DNA of 50,024 bases from an uncultured Candidatus Pelagibacter sp. (lineage in GTDB: Bacteria; Pseudomonadota; Alphaproteobacteria; Pelagibacterales; Pelagibacteraceae), in NCBI GenBank assembly GCA_905616395.1, contig CAJQSQ010000028.1:1-50024 (forward strand). The letters are read 5' to 3'. Below are positions 1-9,445 of the stretch, piece by piece. Under the pieces are notes generated by a model that did no database searches, was not told where the DNA came from, and worked only from the letters and a program-made list of their open reading frames with translations. Position numbers and translations under genes: made by a program. Position 1 is the stretch's first letter. Each line of letters starts with the position of its first letter.

Positions 1-203
1 ATTTCATTTTTAGGTCTTTTCCAGTTTTCCGAAGAAAAGGTATAAAGAGTTAAATACTCAATTTTATGATTAATGCACTGATTGATAATTAGATCAACTG
101 TATCTAAACCAGCTCTATGACCTGCATTTCTTGATTTTTTATGTTTAATGCCCCATCTACCGTTTCCATCCATTATGATGGCAACATGATTAACTGGGTT
201 CAT
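1..203 (-). CDS. uppS: Isoprenyl transferase (undecaprenyl diphosphate synthase), 5' part
   Basis: Cis-prenyltransferase that builds the C55 lipid carrier for peptidoglycan and other envelope polymers. Only the first 67 or so residues lie in the window; the gene runs off the left edge. The N-terminus shows the family block HVAIIMDGNGRW (residues 6-17, Asp12 is the expected diphosphate/Mg site), then GHRAG and LTLYTFSSENWKRP, both typical of UppS. Its ATG (203-201) overlaps the frr stop as ATGA, so it is the next gene of the rpsB-tsf-frr transcript and probably translationally coupled to frr. The identification is firm; only the truncation limits it. Confidence 0.95.
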   Translation of the reverse strand, partial: MNPVNHVAIIMDGNGRWGIKHKKSRNAGHRAGLDTVDLIINQCINHKIEYLTLYTFSSENWKRPKNE

Positions 204-751
204 ATTGTCATTATTTCTTTTTCTTTGGCTTCGACTTTAGTATCTATAATTTTAATATGATCGTCAGTAAATGTTTGTATTATTTTCTCATTTGTTTTTT
301 CATCATCTTCACTAATTTCTTTGTCTTTAACTAAACTTTTTAAATCATCGTTAGCTTCTCTTCGTATATTTCTGATTGAGATTTTACACTTTTCACCCAT
401 AGATTTAATTAATTTTTTAATCTCCATTCTTCTCTCTTCATTTAAATCTGGGACAGGTAATCTAATTAATTGACCATCAATTTGAGGATTTAAACCTAAT
501 TCTGATTTCTTTATTGCAGTATCTACAAGTGGAACATTATTAAGGTCCCAAACTTGGATATTAATTGTTCTAGCATCAGGAGTTGTTATGCTTGAAACTT
601 GGTTTAATGGCATTGCTTGTCCATAAACATCAACTTTAACAAGGTCTAACATTGAGGCATTTGCTCTACCAGTTCTTAGTGAAGTTAATTCTTTTTGAAA
701 CACTTCAATGGTTTTATCCATCTTCTGACTGTATGTTTTGTCATTAAACAT
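200..751 (-). CDS. frr: Ribosome recycling factor
   Basis: RRF splits post-termination ribosomes together with EF-G. The 183-residue product has the normal family length. It carries the conserved N-terminal run with TSLRTGRANASMLD (about residues 23-36), the central NVPLVDTAIKKSELGLNP block, and the C-terminal RRMEIKKLIK and RNIRREAND blocks that form the three-helix domain. The start codon follows the tsf stop directly (TAA-ATG, no gap), and the stop overlaps the uppS start. In most bacteria pyrH (UMP kinase) lies between tsf and frr; here it does not. Confidence 0.97.
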   Translation of the reverse strand: MFNDKTYSQKMDKTIEVFQKELTSLRTGRANASMLDLVKVDVYGQAMPLNQVSSITTPDARTINIQVWDLNNVPLVDTAIKKSELGLNPQIDGQLIRLPVPDLNEERRMEIKKLIKSMGEKCKISIRNIRREANDDLKSLVKDKEISEDDEKTNEKIIQTFTDDHIKIIDTKVEAKEKEIMTI

Positions 752-1603
752 TTATTCACCTATTTTAATTCTAAAAAAATCATTAATCTTCAAATCAGGT
801 ATATTAAGTTCTTTTACAATATCTTGCACTTTCTTTTTAGGCTCCATAACCCAGGCTTGTGTTAACAAAGCATTTTCCTCTTTAAATTTATTCATTTTAC
901 CTAAGCTAATTTTTTGTGCAATTTCCTCAGGTTTACCAGAGCTTTTTAACTCTTCTGTGACAAGATCTTGTTCTTTTTGAAGTAGATCTTTATCAATCAA
1001 ATCAGAACTTAACGCCAAGGGGTTTGATGCTGCAATATGCATTGAAAGTTGTTTACCAAAAACTTTAACATTATCACTGTCATCTGAAGTCTCAAGTGAA
1101 GCTATAACTGATAATTTAGATAAATTATCTTTAACTATAGTATGCAAATAATTAAAATTTTTAGAACCAGATTGGTTAAATGTCTTAGCTTTACCAACTG
1201 TTATTTTTTCTCCCATTTTTGCAATTAATGCTACTAGACTATCTTCAACCGTTTCACCATTTCCCATTTTTGATTTATTAAGCTTTTCTAAATCAGATGA
1301 ATTTTGATTATTCAATTCACTTAATTCTTTTGCAAAAGATACAAAGTCATCATTCTTAGCAACAAAATCTGTCTCACAGTTAATTTCAATAACAGATATT
1401 TTGCTTTCATCTCCAGAGGTTGCAATAACACCTTCTTTAGCATCTCTTGACATTTTTTTTGAAGCTTTAGAAATTCCCTTAACTCTTAAGATTTCTACTG
1501 CTTTATCTAAATCGCCACCAGATTCTTTAACTGCTAAGTTACAATCTTTAAATCCAGCACCAGTTGCTTCACGTAATTGTTTTACTTTTTCTAAATCACT
1601 CAT
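752..1603 (-). CDS. tsf: Translation elongation factor Ts
   Basis: EF-Ts is the guanine-nucleotide exchange factor for EF-Tu. The 283-residue protein begins with the diagnostic N-terminal module [19 protein letters not shown] (a UBA-like domain) and has the core signature [15 protein letters not shown] near residues 72-86, whose TDFVA motif contacts EF-Tu. Length is normal. It sits one base after the rpsB stop and directly before frr, so all three share a transcript and are probably under the leader upstream of rpsB. Confidence 0.97.
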   Translation of the reverse strand: MSDLEKVKQLREATGAGFKDCNLAVKESGGDLDKAVEILRVKGISKASKKMSRDAKEGVIATSGDESKISVIEINCETDFVAKNDDFVSFAKELSELNNQNSSDLEKLNKSKMGNGETVEDSLVALIAKMGEKITVGKAKTFNQSGSKNFNYLHTIVKDNLSKLSVIASLETSDDSDNVKVFGKQLSMHIAASNPLALSSDLIDKDLLQKEQDLVTEELKSSGKPEEIAQKISLGKMNKFKEENALLTQAWVMEPKKKVQDIVKELNIPDLKINDFFRIKIGE

Positions 1604-1604
1604 A

Positions 1605-2426
1605 TTAATTTAACTTTTCTTTATCTTTTTTTGAAAATTTAGCATCTAACTTCTCTCTATCAATTTCTTGAATAGTTTTTGAAGAAGCTTCTTTTACTTT
1701 TGTCTCACCGACATCAGGTTTTTCTTCAGATTTAGATGGAGCTGCTTTTTTTGCATTTTCAATAGTTTCTTTTACTAAATTACAATATAGATCAATCGCT
1801 CTTCTAGCATCATCGTTACCTGGAATTGGATAGTCAATACCATCAGGATTAGAATTACTGTCAAGTATAGCACAAATCGGAATGCCTAACTTGGATGCTT
1901 CAGCAATGGCTAAAGATTCATAATTTGTGTCAATAATAAAAACTAGATCTGGAACCTTTTTCATTTCTGCAATTCCACCTAGGGCTCTTTCTAATTTATC
2001 TTTTTTGACACTCATCTTTAATAGTTCTTTTTTTGTAAAACCCCTATTTTCTGCAACAAGATCAGCCTCATACTTTTTCATCTTTTTAATTGACCCTGAG
2101 ATTGTTCCCCAATTAGTTAACATTCCACCTAACCATCTGTAATTTACAAAAAATTGTCCGGTTTCTTTTGCAACTTCAGCTATAGCTTCAGATGCTTGTT
2201 TTTTTGTAGATACAAAAAGAATTTTGCCATTATTGGCTACCGTATTATAAACTTTTTCTAAAGCTACATTTGTTAACTCCAGTGTTTGAGTTAAATCAAT
2301 AATGTGAATTGAATCTCTTTTTCCAAAAATGTATTTTTTCATCTTTGGATTCCATCTTAGGGTTTTATGACCTAAATGAACGCCTGCTTCTAATAGTTGT
2401 TGGATAGTTAGACTTGGTATTTTCAT
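1605..2426 (-). CDS. rpsB: 30S ribosomal protein S2
   Basis: Small-subunit protein S2. The 273-residue product shows the canonical N-terminus [20 protein letters not shown], the [14 protein letters not shown] block around residues 92-105, and the [27 protein letters not shown] block near residues 180-206. The C-terminal 40 or so residues are a charged Lys/Glu/Ser tail beyond the conserved core. The start at 2426 is set by the N-terminal motif and by a GGGA ribosome-binding-like element 8 nt upstream. That element lies in a predicted pseudoknot (see the leader), which suggests feedback control of the rpsB-tsf-frr-uppS operon. Confidence 0.97.
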   Translation of the reverse strand: MKIPSLTIQQLLEAGVHLGHKTLRWNPKMKKYIFGKRDSIHIIDLTQTLELTNVALEKVYNTVANNGKILFVSTKKQASEAIAEVAKETGQFFVNYRWLGGMLTNWGTISGSIKKMKKYEADLVAENRGFTKKELLKMSVKKDKLERALGGIAEMKKVPDLVFIIDTNYESLAIAEASKLGIPICAILDSNSNPDGIDYPIPGNDDARRAIDLYCNLVKETIENAKKAAPSKSEEKPDVGETKVKEASSKTIQEIDREKLDAKFSKKDKEKLN

Positions 2427-2433
2427 ATTTATT

Positions 2434-2495
2434 CCCGGTTAAGCCACCACAGTAATTTCCATTTAAGGACCGGAGGTATAAAACCACAAACTGTG
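2434..2495 (-). promoter_or_regulatory. Structured rpsB leader RNA (probable S2 autoregulatory element with pseudoknot)
   Basis: On the minus-strand RNA an outer helix pairs CACAG (2495-2491) with CUGUG (2452-2448). Inside it UCC (2469-2467) can pair with GGA (2460-2458). UCCGGU (2474-2469) pairs over six positions with ACCGGG (2439-2434), which lies outside the outer helix, so the two helices form a pseudoknot. The inner UCC pairing shares base 2469 with the pseudoknot, so the two are partly alternative. The 3' pseudoknot strand contains the only GGG element just upstream of the rpsB ATG (2426). A competing hairpin, CACA-GUU-UGUG, uses the 5' strand. Leaders upstream of rpsB are known in other bacteria and, as I recall, in alphaproteobacteria including SAR11. 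That S2 is the ligand is inference. Confidence 0.65.
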
Positions 2496-2555
2496 TGCGT
2501 GTTAATTTAAATTAAGAGTTATTTACAAATTATTTGAAAAATAAACAAGTCTTTT

Positions 2556-5500
2556 TTAATGAATAACGGTCGAAATATCATTGTTTCTGAGGATATTGAT
2601 AGCTTTCCTATCAATAAGACGCTTATTTTTTAGTTTAAAGCTAATATCATTCTTTTCATCGTTAATATTTATTGTTACCTCGGTTGTACCCTCCTCATCC
2701 ACTAAATCAGATATTTTATCGATGTCTTTAGTTGACTTAATGTTAAATACAATTTCATTAACTGGTTTATTAAAGAGATCTTTAAGAGATGCTATTTTTT
2801 GAACATTTATTCTTTTAGATTTGTTCTCATCTTTAGAAATGGTTTTGACCAAGGTTATGATTAAAGAACTTCCCTCAACTAAAACCTCTCTATTTAATTC
2901 CAAAATATCAGAAAAAATAAAAAGTTCAAAAACACTAGTTAAGTCTGTAAACTTGATAACGCCATATGAGTTTCCTCTGGCAGTTTTTCTTTCAGTGATC
3001 TTTAAGAGTGTAGCAGCAATATTTGCATCTTTTATAGTATCGTCTAGATTAAATTTTGCATAATCAACTATTTTGTAGTCATCAAAAATTTCTTTAAATT
3101 GATTTAAGGGGTGATCAGATATAAAAAAACCTATAGCTTCGAATTCTCTTGATAATCGATCTTCAAACTTCCAATCTTCCATGTTAAGAACTATTTCATT
3201 ATCTTGTTCTTCATCAGAACCAAAAAGATCAATTTGATTTGCTGCTTTATTTTCATAAATATTTTTTGTCTTTAAAATAAAATTTGGAATTGAATTAAAT
3301 AATGCTTGTCTATTGTTATCTATATTATCGAAAGCACCAGCTTTAACTAATCCTTCCAGCTGCAATTTATTAATATCTTTAGGGCTAACTCTATTTAAAA
3401 AATCATTGATTGATTTAAAATTGCCGTTTTCTTTTCTTTCCTTCACAACATTAGAGATTGCCTCAAGTCCCACACTTTTAATCCCACCCAAAGCATAATA
3501 GAAGTTTTCTTCATCAAATTGAAAATCTTCAAAACATCTATTTATATCTGGTCTTACAACCTTGATATCAATTCTTTTAAGTTCTTCATAAAATTCCCCA
3601 AGTTTATTTTGATTTGATAAATCCATTGTCATTGAAGCAGCAAAAAACTCCTTAGGATAATATGTTTTTAAAAATGCTGTTTGATAAGAAATGATTGCAT
3701 AAGCAGCTGCGTGACTTTTGTTAAAACCATACTCAGCAAATGGTTCAATTTTTAAAAATATACTTGCTGCAATATCCTTGCTAATTCCATTTTTAAGAGC
3801 TCCAGCAATGAATCCTTGTTTCTGTTTTTCAAGTTCAGCTCTTTTTTTTTTACCCATGGCTCTTCTTAAAATATCAGCTTCACCTGCGGTAAAACCTGAG
3901 AGTTTTTGAGCTATTTGCATAACCTGTTCTTGATAAATAATAACGCCATATGTAGGTTTTAAAATATCCTCAAGTAGTGGATGCAAATAATCAGGTGTTT
4001 GTCTTCCATGTTTACAGTCATTGTAAACTGGTATGTTACTCATAGGCCCCGGACGATAAAGGGCAACTAAAGCAATAATATCCTCAATATGATTAGGCTT
4101 CATTTGCAATAATGCTTCACGCATTCCAGCACTTTCCACTTGAAATAATCCAACTGTATGTCCAGATGATAATAATTCAAAAACTTTCTTATCTTCAAAG
4201 TCAATATCTTCAATCTTAAAATCTTTAACTTTTTTATTAATTAGTTTTTGAGTTCTATTAATTACGGTTAAAGTTTTTAAACCTAAAAAATCAAACTTGA
4301 TTAAGCCTGCATTTTCTGCAGAATACATATCAAATTGAGTAGAAGGTAATAATAAATCTGCAGCGGCGTCTTTATATAAAGGCACAACTTCTGTTAATTT
4401 TCTATCAGCTATTACGACACCAGCAGCATGAGTTGCTACATTTCTATTCAAACCTTCTAATTTTAAAGAAAGGTCAGTTAGTTTTTTTACTCGAGGATCT
4501 TCATTAACTAATTTTTGCAATCGTGGCTCACTATTAATGCATTCAATTAAGCTTTGAGGTCTAGAAGGATCAAAAGGTATCATTTTTGAAATACTATCAA
4601 CAAAACCATATGGTAAACCTAATACTCTACCAACATCTCTAATAACCATTCTTGCTTTTAACTTTCCAAATGTAATTATATGGGCAACACTGTCTTTATA
4701 TTTTGTAGTTAAATATTTAAAAACAAGATCTCTTTTTTCCTCACAAAAATCTATATCAAAGTCAGGCATTGACACACGGTCAGGATTTAAAAATCTTTCA
4801 AATATCAAATTAAATTTAATTGGATCAACATCAGTAATAGACAGACACCAAGCAACGAGTGAGCCTGCACCAGATCCTCTACCCGGTCCTACTGGAATGT
4901 CATTACTCTTAGCCCATTTAATGTAGTCTGATACAATCAAGAAGTAACTAGGATATTTCATTTCAATTATGATCTTTAACTCATGATCTAGTCTGTCTTT
5001 ATATTTTAAAAATTTATCATCAGTTTCTAAGTTATTATCTTCAATTTTAAAAACTTTAAGAAATTTTTCTTTCAATCCATCTAATGAGTCTTTTTTAAGT
5101 ATTTCATCAGCACTACCTCCTTTTTCAGAACTAATATTTGGAAGTACAGGTTTCGAAAACTGTGGTCTAAAATTACATTTAAATGGCAAATTGAAGTTAT
5201 TTTCTAAAGCTTCCGGAAGATCAGAAAATAATTTTGACATTTCTTCATTTGATTTAAAGTAATGCTGGTTACTATATTTAATTCTATTCTTTTCATTAAC
5301 ATAAGTTTTAGAACCAATGCAAGTTAACGCATCATGAGCTTCGTGCATATCTGGTGTTAAATAATAAACTTCATTAGTAGCAATAATTGGTATTTTAATT
5401 TTTAAAGATTGTTCTAAATTAAATTTTTCAAAAGCAATTTCATTTTGATCACCATGCCTTTGGATTTCTAAATAAAAGTTATCATTAAATTTTGATGATA

Positions 5501-5972
5501 AACTCTTATATAATTTTGATATTTCTTCTAAACGACCTTTTTCGAATAATTTACCGAATAGACCTTGAATAGTACCCGAAAGTAAGGACACCCCTTTCGT
5601 ATCAATTAAAAGTTCCTTAATATCTAAATGAGGGTCAGATAAAGGATCATTTTCAAGATAAGATCTTGAAGAGAGCTCTATGATTCTCTTATATCCATAT
5701 TCGTTAAGAGCTATCAAGGGCAATAGTCCCGTCGTATCTTCAAATCTAAAAAAAATTTGTGTACCAATAATAGGTTGTGTTCCAACTTTAGAAATATTCT
5801 CAGCAAACTCTAGTGCACCACACAGATTGGATGTATCAGAAAGGCCTAAACAAGGTATTTTATTTTCTTTACAAAAATCCTTTAAATTATCAATCTTAAT
5901 TGCTCCTTCACAGATTGAATACTGTGTGTGAATTTTTAAATGATTAAAGTTTTGATTATTTAATTCTGGCAT
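2556..5972 (-). CDS. dnaE: DNA polymerase III alpha subunit
   Basis: Catalytic subunit of the replicative polymerase (C-family, DnaE1 type). The 1138-residue length is usual. The N-terminal PHP domain begins HLKIHTQYSICEGA (residues 11-24). The polymerase active site has GPGRGSGAGSLVAW near residue 362 and PDFDIDF near 402-408 (two catalytic Asp). A third acidic site, IKFDFLGLKTL, lies near 560. The blocks IIYQEQVMQIAQ and AEYGFNKSHAAAY, typical of alpha subunits, follow, then an OB-fold-like region. The start overlaps the lolD stop by 17 nt, so it ends the nuo-to-dnaE array. A 129-bp gap with the rpsB leader follows it. Confidence 0.97.
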   Translation of the reverse strand: MPELNNQNFNHLKIHTQYSICEGAIKIDNLKDFCKENKIPCLGLSDTSNLCGALEFAENISKVGTQPIIGTQIFFRFEDTTGLLPLIALNEYGYKRIIELSSRSYLENDPLSDPHLDIKELLIDTKGVSLLSGTIQGLFGKLFEKGRLEEISKLYKSLSSKFNDNFYLEIQRHGDQNEIAFEKFNLEQSLKIKIPIIATNEVYYLTPDMHEAHDALTCIGSKTYVNEKNRIKYSNQHYFKSNEEMSKLFSDLPEALENNFNLPFKCNFRPQFSKPVLPNISSEKGGSADEILKKDSLDGLKEKFLKVFKIEDNNLETDDKFLKYKDRLDHELKIIIEMKYPSYFLIVSDYIKWAKSNDIPVGPGRGSGAGSLVAWCLSITDVDPIKFNLIFERFLNPDRVSMPDFDIDFCEEKRDLVFKYLTTKYKDSVAHIITFGKLKARMVIRDVGRVLGLPYGFVDSISKMIPFDPSRPQSLIECINSEPRLQKLVNEDPRVKKLTDLSLKLEGLNRNVATHAAGVVIADRKLTEVVPLYKDAAADLLLPSTQFDMYSAENAGLIKFDFLGLKTLTVINRTQKLINKKVKDFKIEDIDFEDKKVFELLSSGHTVGLFQVESAGMREALLQMKPNHIEDIIALVALYRPGPMSNIPVYNDCKHGRQTPDYLHPLLEDILKPTYGVIIYQEQVMQIAQKLSGFTAGEADILRRAMGKKKRAELEKQKQGFIAGALKNGISKDIAASIFLKIEPFAEYGFNKSHAAAYAIISYQTAFLKTYYPKEFFAASMTMDLSNQNKLGEFYEELKRIDIKVVRPDINRCFEDFQFDEENFYYALGGIKSVGLEAISNVVKERKENGNFKSINDFLNRVSPKDINKLQLEGLVKAGAFDNIDNNRQALFNSIPNFILKTKNIYENKAANQIDLFGSDEEQDNEIVLNMEDWKFEDRLSREFEAIGFFISDHPLNQFKEIFDDYKIVDYAKFNLDDTIKDANIAATLLKITERKTARGNSYGVIKFTDLTSVFELFIFSDILELNREVLVEGSSLIITLVKTISKDENKSKRINVQKIASLKDLFNKPVNEIVFNIKSTKDIDKISDLVDEEGTTEVTININDEKNDISFKLKNKRLIDRKAINILRNNDISTVIH

Positions 5973-6642
5973 TGATAGTTCTTATATTACCATCAATCAT
6001 TTCTAATTTGCAATCAGCCATATTTGCAAAAAATCTATTATGAGTTGCATAGATTATTAATCTATTTTTATTTTTCAAATTATACAAAACATTAAAAACC
6101 TCTTTAGCGGTAGTTTGATCTAGACTACCAGTAGGTTCGTCTGCTAATATAATTTCAGGCTCATTAATAAGTGCTCTAGCCATTGCAATTCTTTGCATTT
6201 CGCCACCAGATAATTCCGATGGGTAATGATGCTCTCGAGATGAAAGACCCATTTCTTTAATCATTTTCTTTGCTTTTTGGATTGAATTCTTTTTATCATT
6301 ACTAAGAGCAAGACCTGCAAGATAAACATTTTCTAATGCTGTGAAGTCAGGAAGTAAATTATTTTGTTGATAGATAATCCCAATTTTTTTAGACCTAATT
6401 TTGTCATTACTAGTGTTATCATTAAAATTTATTATATTATTTCCAATTACTAATGAGCCAGTTGTAGGCTTATCGATCATTGAAAGTATATTTAGTAGTG
6501 TAGATTTTCCCGATCCTGATGGACCCATAAGAGAGTAAATTTTACCTTTGGTAAATGAATAATCAATTTTTTTTAAAACAGTTACTTTTTTATTATTAGA
6601 AAAAGATTTAGAAATCTTTTTTATAGATATTAAATTATTCAT
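5956..6642 (-). CDS. lolD: Lipoprotein-releasing ABC transporter ATPase LolD
   Basis: ATPase that powers release of outer-membrane lipoproteins from the inner membrane by the LolCDE complex. The 228-residue protein has Walker A GPSGSGKS (residues 40-47), signature LSGGEMQR (about 144-151), and Walker B IILADEPTGSLD (about 165-176). This matches the MacB/LolD subfamily, where ADEPTGSLD is typical. It overlaps the upstream permease gene by 8 nt and dnaE by 17 nt. The permease next to it has the LolC/E fold, which separates it from FtsE or other MacB-type ATPases. Confidence 0.92.
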   Translation of the reverse strand: MNNLISIKKISKSFSNNKKVTVLKKIDYSFTKGKIYSLMGPSGSGKSTLLNILSMIDKPTTGSLVIGNNIINFNDNTSNDKIRSKKIGIIYQQNNLLPDFTALENVYLAGLALSNDKKNSIQKAKKMIKEMGLSSREHHYPSELSGGEMQRIAMARALINEPEIILADEPTGSLDQTTAKEVFNVLYNLKNKNRLIIYATHNRFFANMADCKLEMIDGNIRTINARIK

Positions 6643-7867
6643 ATTTTAGGCCTTTAACGGGGTCTAATTTTGATGCTTTTATAGCTGGAAAGATTGAAAC
6701 AATAATAGTTATAAAAATTGAACATAGTGAAATAATAAAAATTGATTTTGGGTTGATTTCAGAAGGCATTGTACTTAAAAAATAAATCTCTTCAGGAAAA
6801 AGACTAATATCAAAAGTATTACTTAGAAATTCTCTAAGGTTCTCAATATATAAAGAAAACATTACACCTAAAAAAATCCCAAAGAATGTTGCTGTAGTTC
6901 CAATGATGATACCTACTAAAAAAAATATTTTTATAATAGATTTATTTAAGACACCGATAGACTTTAGTATGGCTATATCTCTTGTTTTATTTTTAACCAA
7001 AATTGTAAGTCCTGAAATAATATTAAAAGCTGCAACTATAATAATTAAAGATAAAATTATAAACATTACATTTCTTTCGACTTTTAAAGCTGAAAATAAG
7101 GAGCTATTCATATCAGCCCAAGTATATACAAATTCATTATTAAATATTTTCTGAATCTGATTTTTGATTTCAAAAATATTAGATGGATTATTCAAATAAA
7201 TTTCTAAATTTCTTTTTCCTTTATCTAAATCAAAAAAGCTTTCCAGCGTATTAAGATTTATAAAAGCTATGTTGGCATCAAAATCTGCCAAACCACTATC
7301 AAAAATTGAACTTATAATAAAAGTTTCTTGCTTAGGTAAACTCCCAATAATTGTTTCAATGCCTACAGGGGACATGATTGACACTCTATCACCTATGTTA
7401 AGTCCTAAATTAAAACTTAATTCTTTACCTATTGATATTGAGTTTTCTAATAACTGATTTGATTCACCAATTAACTTACCTTTTTTAACAACATCAAGTT
7501 TTGGGAAATTTTTACTGCTATAACCCCTTAAAACTAACCCCTTGGTATAATCTTTACTAATAACAATAGCCTCACCAGAATTACTAAAAATTAAATCTTT
7601 TGAAATTAGTTTTAAGTTGTTGTCATTGAGTTTATCTAAACTAATTGAGTTTTCGTAAGGTTTAACTGTTACATGTGCGTTAAATCCAACAATTTTACTA
7701 ATTAGCTCGGTTCTAAAACCGTTCATAACTGACATAACAATAATCAGCACTGCTACACCTAAACTTATTCCAATAAATGAAAAGATAGAGATTATATTTA
7801 AAAAGCCATCTTTTTTTCTCGTTTTTAGATATCTAAACGTAATTTCTTTTTCTAATGTAGAGATCAA
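6635..7867 (-). CDS. lolC: Lipoprotein-releasing ABC transporter permease (LolC/LolE family)
   Basis: Inner-membrane subunit for lipoprotein sorting. The 410-residue protein starts with the family block FRYLKTRKKDGFLNIISIFSFIGI, has a first membrane helix near residues 23-47, a large periplasmic domain, and three helices in the C-terminal third, ending with PAIKASKLDPVKGLKYE (FtsX-type permease end). Only one such permease is present here, so the transporter may be the LolF-type homodimer common outside gammaproteobacteria; that is inference. Its start overlaps the proS stop as ATGA and its end overlaps lolD. Confidence 0.9.
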   Translation of the reverse strand: MISTLEKEITFRYLKTRKKDGFLNIISIFSFIGISLGVAVLIIVMSVMNGFRTELISKIVGFNAHVTVKPYENSISLDKLNDNNLKLISKDLIFSNSGEAIVISKDYTKGLVLRGYSSKNFPKLDVVKKGKLIGESNQLLENSISIGKELSFNLGLNIGDRVSIMSPVGIETIIGSLPKQETFIISSIFDSGLADFDANIAFINLNTLESFFDLDKGKRNLEIYLNNPSNIFEIKNQIQKIFNNEFVYTWADMNSSLFSALKVERNVMFIILSLIIIVAAFNIISGLTILVKNKTRDIAILKSIGVLNKSIIKIFFLVGIIIGTTATFFGIFLGVMFSLYIENLREFLSNTFDISLFPEEIYFLSTMPSEINPKSIFIISLCSIFITIIVSIFPAIKASKLDPVKGLKYE

Positions 7868-9198
7868 TTTTTCTCTTTTAGTTCAGTTAAAATTTTAGTT
7901 ATTTGATCTAACGTTAAATTCCTAGGATCTTTTCCAATTTCTTTAAACTCTAATAGGTCTCCTTCTGATTTTTTTCCTATAATGATTTGGTACGGGACAC
8001 CAATTAAATTAAATTTTTTGATTTTAGATGAGAGATTTTCATCCATATCATCAATAATTGTATCTATATTATTGCTTTCAAAGTGTTTAAAAAGACTAGT
8101 AGCCTTATCCAGTGCAGATTTATCATTTTTATTAATCATTGGAATTATAGCGAGTTCATATGGTGCTACAGAAAATGGCCATTTCATAATTTCATTGTTA
8201 TCATCATATTTTGCCTCAATAATGGCACCAACAAGCCTTGATACACCAATTCCATACGATCCCATTTTAACAAAGTCTTTTTTACCACCTGGAAGATCTA
8301 CAGCAGCATTTAGAGCTTTTGAATATTTATCTCCAAAATAAAAAATGTGACCTACTTCAATACCTTTTGTAATCAGTCTATTTTCCTCAGATACTTTTTC
8401 TTCAAACTCAGCTTTATCAAATTTTTCATCAGCTACAGAGTAATATTGTTCATATTTTTTTCTTAAGTCTTTTAAAGATTGTCTATCCATTATTGAATCT
8501 TCACTGTCTAAATCAAAAACTCTTTTATCTGTAAAAATTTTACTTTCACCTGTATCTGCTAAAATAATAAATTCATGAGAAAGGTTTCCACCAATAGGTC
8601 CTGTATCAGCAGCCATTGGAATTGCTGATAGTTCCAATCTCTTAAAAGTTTTTAAATATGAAAAAAAGAATTTATTATATGAGAAAGCTGCATCTTCGTC
8701 GTTTACATCAAATGAATATGCATCCTTCATGTAAAATTCTCTACCTCTCATTATTCCGAATCTTGGTCTAACTTCGTCTCTAAATTTCCATTGTATGTGA
8801 TACAATAATTGAGGTAATGATTTATAAGATTTAATACTTGTTCTAAATATGTCAGTGACTAACTCTTCATTAGTTGGTCCATAAAGCATTTCTCTACCTT
8901 GTCTGTCTTTAATTCGAAGCATTTCATCTCCATAATCATCATAACGACCACTTTCTTTCCAAATATCGCTGGGTTGAATTGTTGGCATAAGTATTTCTTG
9001 GGCACCAATTTTATTTTGTTCTTCTCTTACTATTTGTTCAATTTTTTTCATCACCTTAAAACCTAAGGGTAGCCAAGAATAAATACCTGCAGAAGATTGC
9101 TTGATCATTCCTACTCTGAGCATTAATTGGTGTGATTTAATTTTTGCTTCTGATGGGTTATTCTTTAATATTGGTATGAAAGATTTTGAAATGTACAT
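7864..9198 (-). CDS. proS: Prolyl-tRNA synthetase (short alphaproteobacterial form)
   Basis: Class II aminoacyl-tRNA synthetase that charges tRNA-Pro. At 444 residues it is far shorter than the roughly 570-residue E. coli type, because the editing insertion between motifs 2 and 3 is reduced. This short form is known in alphaproteobacteria. Motif 2 appears as FRDEVRPRFGIMRGREFYMKDAYSF (about residues 139-163) and motif 3 as GSYGIGVSRLVGAIIE (about 310-325), followed by the anticodon-binding domain. It lies between lolC (ATGA overlap) and the DUF1467 gene (1-nt gap). Editing of Ala-tRNA-Pro would need a separate protein not in this window. Confidence 0.95.
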   Translation of the reverse strand: MYISKSFIPILKNNPSEAKIKSHQLMLRVGMIKQSSAGIYSWLPLGFKVMKKIEQIVREEQNKIGAQEILMPTIQPSDIWKESGRYDDYGDEMLRIKDRQGREMLYGPTNEELVTDIFRTSIKSYKSLPQLLYHIQWKFRDEVRPRFGIMRGREFYMKDAYSFDVNDEDAAFSYNKFFFSYLKTFKRLELSAIPMAADTGPIGGNLSHEFIILADTGESKIFTDKRVFDLDSEDSIMDRQSLKDLRKKYEQYYSVADEKFDKAEFEEKVSEENRLITKGIEVGHIFYFGDKYSKALNAAVDLPGGKKDFVKMGSYGIGVSRLVGAIIEAKYDDNNEIMKWPFSVAPYELAIIPMINKNDKSALDKATSLFKHFESNNIDTIIDDMDENLSSKIKKFNLIGVPYQIIIGKKSEGDLLEFKEIGKDPRNLTLDQITKILTELKEKN

Positions 9199-9199
9199 T

Positions 9200-9445
9200 T
9201 TAACTAATTATATATCTTAAATTTAAATATTCATATTTTATCAATAAATAAATTATCATGAAAATAACAGTTGTAATACCAGTACAATAAATAAATTTTT
9301 TTAACATTTTAGGATTTTCTGGAGAACCAGCGTCTTCACCTTCAATTTTAACCGATTTTAGTCTATTTACGTCAATTGGAAGAATTGTAAAAAAAACTAT
9401 CCACCAGATTATAATGTAAATTATAGCAAGCCCTGTTGCACTCAT
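9200..9445 (-). CDS. DUF1467 family small membrane protein
   Basis: An 81-residue integral membrane protein of unknown function. The N-terminus GLAIIYIIIWWIVFFTILPI is a hydrophobic segment with the WW and LP features I associate with DUF1467. A short charged loop follows with ENPKMLKKF, then a second helix at about residues 51-69. It sits directly after RNase J (TAG-ATG) and one base before proS, as in other alphaproteobacteria. The conserved position hints at a housekeeping role, but nothing in the sequence shows what it is. Confidence 0.8.
   Translation of the reverse strand: MSATGLAIIYIIIWWIVFFTILPIDVNRLKSVKIEGEDAGSPENPKMLKKFIYCTGITTVIFMIIYLLIKYEYLNLRYIIS

Noticed and set aside
7982..8341. 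119-residue plus-strand frame inside proS
   Set aside because: It is antisense to conserved proS codons and has no ribosome-binding site or recognisable features.
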